Translations under genes and position numbers: made by a program
Part shown: in pieces, positions 35,539-42,344 of the stretch
Layout of the letters: each line of letters opens with the position of its first letter
How positions within the stretch are numbered: the first letter of the stretch is position 1
From: Candidatus Hydrogenedentota bacterium
GTDB lineage: Bacteria > Hydrogenedentota > Hydrogenedentia > Hydrogenedentales > JAGMZX01
DNA: 64,000 nt
Reading direction: 5' to 3'
NCBI GenBank assembly: GCA_029556545.1
Contig: JAKQEQ010000038.1
Location: 7,131-71,130 of the forward strand
Notes under the pieces: generated by a model
What the model was told of the DNA's origin: nothing
The model's database searches: none
The model's input: the letters and a program-made list of their open reading frames with translations, nothing else

Positions 35539-35587
35539 GGAGACCTTACGGTCGCGGGACTGGCTCGGTCAGGAGACCGGCCAGAAC
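35539..35587 (+). repeat. Dispersed repeat, copy C2
   Basis: Plus-strand copy opening GGAGACCTTACGGTCG and closing CAGGAGACCGGCCAG. Its last 42 bases are used, on the minus strand, as the final codons of the HicB-like gene. Confidence 0.75.
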
Positions 35588-35791
35588 AGAGACCGTGCCC
35601 GCCTCGATGGTCGGCTTCGGGACCGCATCGCCGCGCAGGCGCAAGCCCTCGATATGACACTCGATGGCTTCCCGAATCCGCTGCTCGACCTGCTCGCGCG
35701 TCTTGCCGGTGGCGATACAGCCGGGAAGATCAGGCACGTAAGCCGACCAGTTCCGCGCGCCGCATTCGTAGATCACCGTGTATTCAGTCAT
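35546..35791 (-). CDS. HicB-family protein without an adjacent HicA
   Basis: 81 aa with the HicB core: Y-T-V-I-Y-E...N-W-S-A-Y-V-P-D-L-P-G-C-I-A-T-G-x-T-R-E-Q-V-E-x-x-I-R-E-A-I-E-x-H-I-E-G-L. HicB normally neutralises the HicA mRNA nuclease, but no HicA-like gene (a 60-aa double-stranded-RNA-binding-like protein) lies on either side. Stand-alone HicB-like proteins are common. The last 14 residues (S-V-L-A-G-L-L-T-E-P...) come from dispersed repeat C2, so the natural C-terminus may have been replaced. No clear ribosome site before the ATG. Confidence 0.8.
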   Translation of the reverse strand: MTEYTVIYECGARNWSAYVPDLPGCIATGKTREQVEQRIREAIECHIEGLRLRGDAVPKPTIEAGTVSVLAGLLTEPVPRP

Positions 35792-35812
35792 GGTTGATCA
35801 TCCAATCGGCTG

Positions 35813-36655
35813 TCATGCCTCGGCGCGCAGCGCCGCGCCCACTTTCTCCGCCATTCTGTCCATTTCCTCGCGCCAGTCGGCGCAGAGTTCGAGGGCGGCT
35901 TCGAGGTGTTTGCGCGCGGCGGCCGCGTCGCATTCGAGGTGGCGGGCGAGCAGCGGCGCGCCGAGGCGGAGCATGTACTCGCGGTCCTGCATCAGTTGGA
36001 CGGCGAACGCCTGCATGAGCGCCTTGTGCGCGCGGAAGGCCCAGCGCAGCGCGCTCTCGGCGTCTTCCGCGGAGAGTTCGGGGACCCGTTCCGCGAGGGG
36101 CGCGGCGAAGGCGTCCACGATGGCCTGTTCCTCTTTCGGGCCGACGCTGCGCGCGGCGTCGCGGATCAATCGTCCCAATTCCGGCCCGCATTCGAGCCCG
36201 ACCCGCATGTCCATCGCCGCTTCGAACACGTCTTCGGCCAGGTTCAGGGAGAGCCCCGTCCGCGCGCTCAGCGCCTTGATCTTCCGCGTCGCGTAGTATG
36301 TCGCATCGACGTCGTTGGGGTAATGATGGGCGTAATGGTCCGCGCCCCAGACGCCGTTATGGGTCGCGAAACCGGTCGCGAACGACGACGGGGCCAGGCG
36401 CTCGAATTCGTAGTGGGTCAGGCGCTTGATGGCCGCGTCGACGGTCGGGCGGAGGCGCGCCGCGCCGTTGAAGTCCGGCAAGGTAGCCCCGAAGACGGCT
36501 TCGAGCGCCTCGGGCCCCAGGACGCGCGCGACGACGTAGGCGTGCATGGCGGGTCCCCAGGCGACGGCCGGCGCCGCCGCGATCAGCAGCACCACCGTGA
36601 GCGCCGCGATACCCGCGCGCGCCGGGTATGTCCCGGCTACGCCACGTGCCGCCAC
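35813..36655 (-). CDS. Zinc-dependent phospholipase C-like protein, exported
   Basis: 280 aa from the GTG at 36655, with GAGGAG five bases upstream. A signal peptide (IAALTVVLLIAAAPAVA) ends just before W-G-P-A-M-H, where the N-terminal Trp and His would be zinc ligands once the peptide is removed, as in bacterial PLC/S1-P1-type enzymes. Further His/Asp residues follow in LPDFNG, LTHYEF, FATHNGVWGADHYAHHYPND. The helical remainder fits. Cleaves phospholipid head groups or phosphodiesters by inference. Its 5' end, including the ribosome site, abuts the truncated ORF6N copy, so its original promoter may have been lost. Confidence 0.72.
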   Translation of the reverse strand: MAARGVAGTYPARAGIAALTVVLLIAAAPAVAWGPAMHAYVVARVLGPEALEAVFGATLPDFNGAARLRPTVDAAIKRLTHYEFERLAPSSFATGFATHNGVWGADHYAHHYPNDVDATYYATRKIKALSARTGLSLNLAEDVFEAAMDMRVGLECGPELGRLIRDAARSVGPKEEQAIVDAFAAPLAERVPELSAEDAESALRWAFRAHKALMQAFAVQLMQDREYMLRLGAPLLARHLECDAAAARKHLEAALELCADWREEMDRMAEKVGAALRAEA

Positions 36656-36834
36656 TGGGTCTCCTCGACGACGGCACGCCTGCTGCGCAAGACGCTCGAC
36701 AGCATGGCCACACCCTGTTCCGTGAAGGCGTAGGGCAGGTGCTTCCGATGCTGTCCGCGACCTGTCTTTAAGGTCACAATTTGTGACCTTAAAGCCTCGG
36801 CCTCCTCTTCCGTCAGTCGGAACGTGAAATCCAC
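36637..36834 (-). pseudogene. Truncated ORF6N-domain gene copy
   Basis: 65 codons open from a GTG. The first 53 align with the central part of the complete ORF6N protein just upstream (TFRLTEEEAEALRSQIVTL...[19 protein letters not shown]), then similarity ends abruptly at R-R-A-V. The first 40 or so residues of the domain and the entire C-terminal coiled coil are missing. It lies six bases after the stop of the complete copy, so it is a tandem partial duplication. Its 27-nt palindrome is kept. Confidence 0.8.
36767..36793. repeat. 27-nt perfect palindrome in the truncated ORF6N copy
   Basis: TTTAAGGTCACAA, a central T, then its exact complement. Core TCACA-ATT-TGTGA. On the coding strand it specifies L-R-S-Q-I-V-T-L. 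Confidence 0.9.
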
Positions 36835-36840
36835 ACATCT

Positions 36841-37374
36841 TCACCGTTCCTTGCTTGCGGCGAAGCCGATGGCGCTTCGGCTCTTGGGCGCGGGCGGGCT
36901 CATGAGTTGCCGGATGGCGTCGAAGACGGCTTTGAACTGGGCGTCGTACTTCTTTTCGAGATTGGCGAGTTTTTCGGCCAGGTCGGCGTGAGATGTGAGT
37001 AATTGGCGCAGTCGGACAAAGGCGCGCATGATTTCGACGTTGACCAGCACGGCGCGCTTGCTGCGTAGAACGCTCGACAGCATGGCCACACCCTGTTCCG
37101 TGAAGGCGTAGGGCAGATAGCGCCGACCGCCGCGCCGCGCCGCGTTTGAGGTCACAATTTGTGACCTCAAAGACTCGGCCTCCTCTTCCGTCAGTTGGAA
37201 CATGAAGTCTTCCGGAAACCGCTCGATATTCCGTTTGACCGCCTGGTTAAGCGTCTTCACCGCAACCTGATACAGCGCCGCCAAGTCCGAGTCCAGCATC
37301 ACCTTCTGGCCTCGGATGAAGACTATCCGCGACTCGATCCGCTCCAGGGGAACAGGGGACTTGTCATTCGCCAT
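36841..37374 (-). CDS. ORF6N (KilA-N-like) DNA-binding domain protein
   Basis: 177 aa. Residues 8-100 are the ORF6N domain: [20 protein letters not shown]-x-L-Y, V-K-x-L-N-Q-A-V-K-R-N, R-F-P-x-D-F-M-F-Q-L-T, then [19 protein letters not shown]-terminal coiled coil follows ([16 protein letters not shown]). Such proteins come from phages and mobile islands and probably bind DNA; targets are unknown. AAGGAAT lies before the ATG. A 27-nt palindrome inside the gene and a similar one 30 bp upstream share the core TCACA-ATN-TGTGA, suggesting self-regulation. It lies directly behind an ABC transporter unit that lacks its permease. Confidence 0.87.
   Translation of the reverse strand: MANDKSPVPLERIESRIVFIRGQKVMLDSDLAALYQVAVKTLNQAVKRNIERFPEDFMFQLTEEEAESLRSQIVTSNAARRGGRRYLPYAFTEQGVAMLSSVLRSKRAVLVNVEIMRAFVRLRQLLTSHADLAEKLANLEKKYDAQFKAVFDAIRQLMSPPAPKSRSAIGFAASKER
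37145..37171. repeat. 27-nt perfect palindrome inside the complete ORF6N gene
   Basis: TTTGAGGTCACAA, a central T, then its exact complement. It differs from the truncated copy by one base in each arm, and the two changes compensate, keeping the palindrome. Core TCACA-ATT-TGTGA. Confidence 0.9.
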
Positions 37375-37404
37375 AGCCGAATTCCTTCAGATTCGCCCAA
37401 CTTA

Positions 37405-37423
37405 AAATCACAATCTGTGATTT
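37405..37423. promoter_or_regulatory. Palindromic operator candidate upstream of the ORF6N gene
   Basis: AAATCACA-ATC-TGTGATTT, 30 bp before the ATG. It shares the core and 3-base spacing of the palindromes inside both ORF6N copies, so one dimeric protein could bind all three. Confidence 0.6.
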
Positions 37424-37477
37424 CATCATCCAGGCCATCCTGCAAGACAGTCGCCATCAGCAACCCCGCGCGGTCGT

Positions 37478-38215
37478 TCATGGCGCGGCCTCGATGCGCC
37501 GCTGGCGTTCGAGGAAGCTCTCGACGAACGGGGTCGCGGGCCGGCGGAGCACCTCGTCCGGCGTTCCGACTTGATGGACCTCGCCGACTTTCATGACGGC
37601 GATGCGGTCCGCGAGCGCCAGGGCCTCTTCCTGGTCGTGGGTGACGTAGACCGCGGTGATCTTGAGGCGGTGCTGGAGGTCGGCGAGTTGCGCGCGCGTG
37701 GCGTGGCGCAATTCCGCGTCGAGGTTGCTCAGCGGCTCGTCGAGCAGCAGGATGGCCGGGCGCACCGCGAGCGCGCGCGCGAGGGCGACGCGCTGCTGCT
37801 GCCCGCCGCTCAACTCGGTGACGCGCCGCTTCTCCATGCCGTCGAGTTGCACGTAGCCGAGGGCCTCGGCGACGCGCTTGGGAATCTCGCGCTTCGGCAT
37901 GCGGCGCGCGCGCAGGCCGAACGCCACGTTCTCGAAGACGTTCATGTGGGGAAACAGCGCGTAGCTCTGGAAGACCATCGCCGCGTTGCGCGTCTCGGGC
38001 GGCGTATGGGTCACGTCGCGGTCATCGAAGAAAACCGCGCCGCTGTCGGGCGTTTCGAGGCCCGCAATCAGCCGGAGCGTCGTCGTCTTGCCGCAGCCGC
38101 TCGGCCCGAGCAGCGCGAAGAACTCGCCCTGCGCGATGGCGCAGCTCAACCCGCGCACGCCGCCCTGATTGCCGGGGTACAGTTTCGTGATCGCTTCGCA
38201 TCGGACGCTGCTCAT
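37478..38215 (-). CDS. ABC transporter ATP-binding protein (PotA/FbpC-like importer)
   Basis: 245 aa from the ATG at 38215. Walker A GPSGCGKTT, Q-loop MVFQSYALFPHMN, signature LSGGQQQR, Walker B ILLLDEPLSNLD and H-loop VTHDQEEA are intact; this is the spermidine/iron/molybdate-importer ATPase group. It stops right after the start of the regulatory region, shorter than MalK. The ATG overlaps the binding-protein stop (ATGA). An ATGA at its own stop (37481) opens a 52-codon frame that may be the beginning of the lost permease gene, running into the ORF6N upstream region. Confidence 0.92.
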   Translation of the reverse strand: MSSVRCEAITKLYPGNQGGVRGLSCAIAQGEFFALLGPSGCGKTTTLRLIAGLETPDSGAVFFDDRDVTHTPPETRNAAMVFQSYALFPHMNVFENVAFGLRARRMPKREIPKRVAEALGYVQLDGMEKRRVTELSGGQQQRVALARALAVRPAILLLDEPLSNLDAELRHATRAQLADLQHRLKITAVYVTHDQEEALALADRIAVMKVGEVHQVGTPDEVLRRPATPFVESFLERQRRIEAAP

Positions 38216-39210
38216 GGCGCGCGGAACACCTCGCGCTCCCAGCGGTCGCACCACGCGGCCTCCTTCGCCGCAAAGACGCTCCAGTCGATGGGCATCGGCT
38301 CGATGACGTCCGTCGTCATCCACGCGGGGAGTTGCGCGGGGTCGATATCCGTCCGCGCGGGCAACTTCGCGTAGGCGTGCGCCTGGTGCGCCAGCGCCTC
38401 GCGCGTCGTCACGAACTCGTAGAACGTGCGCGCGCCCTCGGGGTGCGGCGCGTTGTTCACGATCGCGATGCCGTCCAGCAGCACGGGCGTCTCCCGCGGC
38501 ACGACGCAGTCGAAGGGAAACCCATTGCGCTCGCGCTGCATCACCACGTCGGGCTGGAGCCACACGCTGATCGCGCGCGGGTTGCGCTTCACGTGGTCGT
38601 AGAGCAGGTTCGGGCTCTCAGCGAAATGGGCGACCGCCTCCTGGAACCGTTTCAGCCACGCGATGCCCGCGTCCTCGTCCGCCGCGCGGGCGATCATGGC
38701 GCAAAGGAACGTGCGCATCGTGCCCGAGGCGAGCGGCTTGCGCAGCACGATTCGCCCGCGCCATTCCGGGTCGAGCAAGTCGTCCCAGGCGCGCGGGGCC
38801 GCGTCGCGGCTGAGACCGTTCGTGTTGAACAGGATGGCCAGCGGCGAGCGGTACGTGGCGTACCAGCGGTCCGCCGGGTCGTGCGCGTCCGCCGGGACCG
38901 CGTCCGCCCACGTCGGCCGGTACGCCGCAAGCAGCCCCGCCTCGGCGGCTTGCATGAACAGCGTCGACGGCGCGCCCCACCACACGTCGCACGCGGGCCG
39001 GTTCCGCTCATTCGCGATGCGCCCGTGGACCTCTTTCGCGCCCGCCGCAATCCACTGCAGGTCGATGCCGGGATTCGCCTCCTCAAACAGCCTCTCGTAG
39101 TCCCGCAGCACGTCCGCGCCGTGGGGGCTGTACACCACCACAACCTCGCGCGACGAACACGCCGCGGCCAGCGCCGCCGCGCAGAGAAGAAGTATGCTTT
39201 GCCGGATCAT
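38212..39210 (-). CDS. Extracellular solute-binding protein of an ABC importer (FbpA-like)
   Basis: 332 aa from the ATG at 39210 (39222 is possible; no strong ribosome site for either). The signal ends A-A-A-C-S-S, so it is a probable lipoprotein. The fold pattern is the Fe3+/thiamine/2-aminoethylphosphonate-type periplasmic binding group: VVVYSPHGADVLRDYERLFEEANPGI, DVWWGAPSTLFMQA, SPLAILFNTNGL, W-D-D-L-L-D-P-E-W-R-G-R-I. It overlaps the ATPase by four bases. The ligand (metal, polyamine or phosphonate) is not decided. No permease is encoded next to it. Confidence 0.87.
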   Translation of the reverse strand: MIRQSILLLCAAALAAACSSREVVVVYSPHGADVLRDYERLFEEANPGIDLQWIAAGAKEVHGRIANERNRPACDVWWGAPSTLFMQAAEAGLLAAYRPTWADAVPADAHDPADRWYATYRSPLAILFNTNGLSRDAAPRAWDDLLDPEWRGRIVLRKPLASGTMRTFLCAMIARAADEDAGIAWLKRFQEAVAHFAESPNLLYDHVKRNPRAISVWLQPDVVMQRERNGFPFDCVVPRETPVLLDGIAIVNNAPHPEGARTFYEFVTTREALAHQAHAYAKLPARTDIDPAQLPAWMTTDVIEPMPIDWSVFAAKEAAWCDRWEREVFRAP

Positions 39211-39299
39211 GGGCGCAAGCATAGCCGATGCGGCAGCGGCCCGCCAAGCATAAGGCGGCGGGGTGAATGCGACACGGCCTTCGGAGCAGCGCCCTGCGA

Positions 39300-41015
39300 C
39301 TACGAGCGGGGATCGGCGGGGCGCAGCACGACGTAGGTCGGCAATCCCATCGCGCCGAAATACTCCATGACTTCCGCAGCGGGCATGGCGGAGGGGTTCT
39401 CCGCCTGATACTTGATCTTCACGTACCCTTCGAGGCGCTCGAGGACCCGCGCGTCTTTCAAGGTCGAGGTGTTCATGGCGAGGCAGTTCTTGCACCACGT
39501 GGCCCAGAAATCGATCAACACCGGCTTGTTCTCGGCGCGCGCCTCGGCCAACCCTGCTTCCAGCGACGATAGCCAGCCGTCTTCGTCCGCCGCACGGACG
39601 CTCGCGGCCACGGCGTCGCGGTCCACGAAGTACCGGTCGTTGAAGCCCAGTGCCGCGTGGTAGCCGTAGTACGCGGCGAACGCGAGAATGAAGACCCCGA
39701 AGGCCTGCTTCACCCGCTCCATCCATGCGCCGGGCTTGGGCAGAAACGACAGCCCCGCGCCCGCGAAGGGCCACGGCAGCGCCATGCCCACGCCGAGCAG
39801 GAACGGCAGCAGCAGCGCCGCCGTCATGCCGGTGTTGTAGAGGTCCTGCGCGTAAACGATGGTGTAGATCACGACCGGCGCGACACACGCCCCCGCCAGC
39901 AGCGCCGAGACACCGCCCATGAAGAAGGCGATGCCAAAACTGCGTTTCTCGTTGCGCCGCACACCGACGTGCGCCTGATACTTCGAGAAATCGATGTAAA
40001 TAACATCGAACATGGCCAGCCCGAGCACGACGAAGAGGACCGCAATGCCGCCATTGAACCACGGGCTCGCGTTGATCGCGCCGAACACGGCGGACAACCC
40101 GAGCACCACGGCCAGCCCGAGCAACCCGTAGACGAAGGCGATGGCGAGGCCGTATGTGCCGCCGAGCGCGAAGCCGCGCAGCTTCGACCCGGCCCGCGCG
40201 CCCGCGCCGATGATCGCGAGGTTGATCGGGATCAAGGGCAGCACGCACGGCGTGAGGTTGAGCATCAGCCCGCCGCCGAGAACGAGCAACACGATCATCA
40301 ACCCGCTTCTGCCGGCGAATCCGCCTGCGGCGGGCTTGCCCGCCGCCGCGCGGTCCAGAAACGCGAGAAACGAGTCCACCGCATGGTAGCCGATCTCGCT
40401 GCCGCTGATGACGAACGCGTCGGCCAGGGGCCGCCACGCCGCCGCGGACGGCGCGACGGGCGACGCTTCCGCCGCATCGGGCGCGGGCGCGTCCGGGGGC
40501 ATTGCAACGGCGCTTTCGCCGCCCGCGCCGACCTGTACGGGGATGCGCACCGCGAGTTCGGCGGGAAACGCGCAGACCTTGTCCGTGCACGCTTGGTACT
40601 TCAACGCGCCCGTGACCGCATACGCGCCCTCGGGCAGCGAGTCCGCGAGTTCGAGCACCGCCTCGATAACGAATTCCTCGCCGTAGACCTCGAGCGGCGT
40701 CGGTTGAAACTGCGGCTGAAACATCTCCGATTTCGGGTAGACCACCTCCGCGATGCTTATGCCCTCCGGCGCTTCGAGGGAAATATCGGTCGGGTAGGCG
40801 TCCGGGTCCTTCGGCGCGTGCGCGTTCACGTGCCAGCCTTTCTCGAGCCGGAACGTGATCAGCGCGCGCGCCTGGCCGCCCGGTGCGACGGCTGCGGGCT
40901 CGATCTTCACCGAGTATTCGATCTTCGGGCCGCGCTGCGCCGATGCCGCGCCCGCGCACAGCGCCATCGCCAAGCCAAATAGAAGAGCGTATTTCGCGCG
41001 CTCGATGTTGAACAT
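39300..41015 (-). CDS. dsbD: Thiol:disulfide interchange protein DsbD
   Basis: 571 aa. Passes electrons from cytoplasmic thioredoxin to periplasmic disulfide reductases. Signal peptide, then the N-terminal immunoglobulin-like domain with its Cys pair (Y-Q-A-C-T-D-K-V-C, about residue 145); a linker; eight membrane helices with the two membrane Cys (NLTPCVLPL and GACVAPVV); and a C-terminal thioredoxin domain with W-C-K-N-C. All three redox pairs are present. GAGGAGTGG precedes the ATG. Stands alone between the ABC binding protein and the BASS transporter. Confidence 0.94.
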   Translation of the reverse strand: MFNIERAKYALLFGLAMALCAGAASAQRGPKIEYSVKIEPAAVAPGGQARALITFRLEKGWHVNAHAPKDPDAYPTDISLEAPEGISIAEVVYPKSEMFQPQFQPTPLEVYGEEFVIEAVLELADSLPEGAYAVTGALKYQACTDKVCAFPAELAVRIPVQVGAGGESAVAMPPDAPAPDAAEASPVAPSAAAWRPLADAFVISGSEIGYHAVDSFLAFLDRAAAGKPAAGGFAGRSGLMIVLLVLGGGLMLNLTPCVLPLIPINLAIIGAGARAGSKLRGFALGGTYGLAIAFVYGLLGLAVVLGLSAVFGAINASPWFNGGIAVLFVVLGLAMFDVIYIDFSKYQAHVGVRRNEKRSFGIAFFMGGVSALLAGACVAPVVIYTIVYAQDLYNTGMTAALLLPFLLGVGMALPWPFAGAGLSFLPKPGAWMERVKQAFGVFILAFAAYYGYHAALGFNDRYFVDRDAVAASVRAADEDGWLSSLEAGLAEARAENKPVLIDFWATWCKNCLAMNTSTLKDARVLERLEGYVKIKYQAENPSAMPAAEVMEYFGAMGLPTYVVLRPADPRS

Positions 41016-41163
41016 GGGACCACTCCTCGGCGGTTCGAGAAATACACTGCCTCGGGATTATGACGCACCGGAAACGGAAACGCCACAGCGCCGCGCGCGG
41101 GTGACAGGCGGCGCGCGGCTTATCCGAATAGAACAGACGCACCGGCCCGCTTCATTCCGGGGA

Positions 41164-42168
41164 TCACGCGGCGCCGTCGGGGGCGGCATCGCGACGCCGC
41201 CAGTACGTCGTGAGCAGGCTCGCGGTGATAATACACAGGAACACGAAGAAGACCGCGGGCAGCGTGGCCTTCTTGTCGAAGTGCTCCTTCGCAATCACCA
41301 CGCCGAGTCCGGCGTTCTGCATCCCGATCTCGATGGCCAGCGTGCGACGCCGCGCGACCGCCATCCGGAACAGCGCGCCGACGCCGTAGCCCGCCGCCAT
41401 GCCATACAGGTTCAGCAGCACGTCCGCGCAGAGCAGCGTAAGCACGATGATCGGAAACACGACCGCCGCCTCGATCACCCCCTCGCCGTTGACATCGCCG
41501 ATTGCGGCGGTGATCGACGGCAGCGAGTCGCGGTTTATGGCGATGACCACGCTGCAAATGAACACGATGAACGTGGCCGAGATGGCGGGGAACACGTCGA
41601 TGACGGCCTCGATGCGCGCGCGGGCGACGTAGCGCAGGCCGAACCCCGCCAGCAGCGGGACCACCACCGTGAGCATGAGATCGACGAACATGCCCGTGAA
41701 CGGCACGTCCATCGCCGCGCCGGCCAGCAGGTACGTGACGCCCGGCGTCATGATCGGGCACAGCAGCGTGGACGCCGTGGTCAGCGACACCGAATACGCG
41801 GCGTCCGCCTTCGCGAGGTAACTCATGACGTTGCTCGTCATCGCGCCCGGCGCGGCCCCCGTCAGGATCAGCCCGACGGCGTATTCCGGCGGGAGTCGGA
41901 ACGCCTTGCCCAGCAGAAACGCGCCCAGCGGCATGATCGTGTATTGCGCGCAACAGCCCACCACGACCAGCCAGGGTTTCCGCCCGAAAACGCGGAAATC
42001 CTGCGGCTTCAACACCACGCCGATGCCGAACATCGTCAAGGCGAAGAACCACTTCATCCCCTTGCCGATATACTGGAACGCCTCCGGCCAGCAATACGCC
42101 GCCACGCCCCCCAGCACCACCCAAATCACCAGATTCCGCGTATAGTATTGCAGCGCCCGATTGAACAT
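41164..42168 (-). CDS. Bile acid:sodium symporter family (BASS) transporter
   Basis: 334 aa from the ATG at 42168 with GGAAGGG upstream; the frame is open to 42309. About ten hydrophobic segments. Family motifs include MFGIGVVL, the GLILTGAAPGAMTSNVMSYLAKAD crossover region and the second crossover EIGMQNAGLGVVIA, with the Gly/Asn residues that form the sodium sites. Bacterial members carry bile acids, pantoate or other organic anions; the substrate is unknown. Divergent from ileS with a 176-bp gap. Confidence 0.92.
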   Translation of the reverse strand: MFNRALQYYTRNLVIWVVLGGVAAYCWPEAFQYIGKGMKWFFALTMFGIGVVLKPQDFRVFGRKPWLVVVGCCAQYTIMPLGAFLLGKAFRLPPEYAVGLILTGAAPGAMTSNVMSYLAKADAAYSVSLTTASTLLCPIMTPGVTYLLAGAAMDVPFTGMFVDLMLTVVVPLLAGFGLRYVARARIEAVIDVFPAISATFIVFICSVVIAINRDSLPSITAAIGDVNGEGVIEAAVVFPIIVLTLLCADVLLNLYGMAAGYGVGALFRMAVARRRTLAIEIGMQNAGLGVVIAKEHFDKKATLPAVFFVFLCIITASLLTTYWRRRDAAPDGAA

Positions 42169-42344
42169 GGCCGCCCTTCCGCCTCCAAGACCTCGCGTGT
42201 ACCGACCGCAACGCATCGTATCACATCGCCGCTGATTTGCAATCCGCGACGCCGGAAGGGCATCATGAGGCTCTCCCCGCGCGCATGTTCCACAAGGTCT
42301 GCGCGGCATCCGTGCAAGTAAATAATGGTCGAGGACGGCTTTTC

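Noticed and set aside
39222-41142. 5' part of the 976-codon minus-strand frame ending at 38212
   Set aside because: Overlaps dsbD in another frame of the same strand; only the part from 39210 down matches a binding protein.
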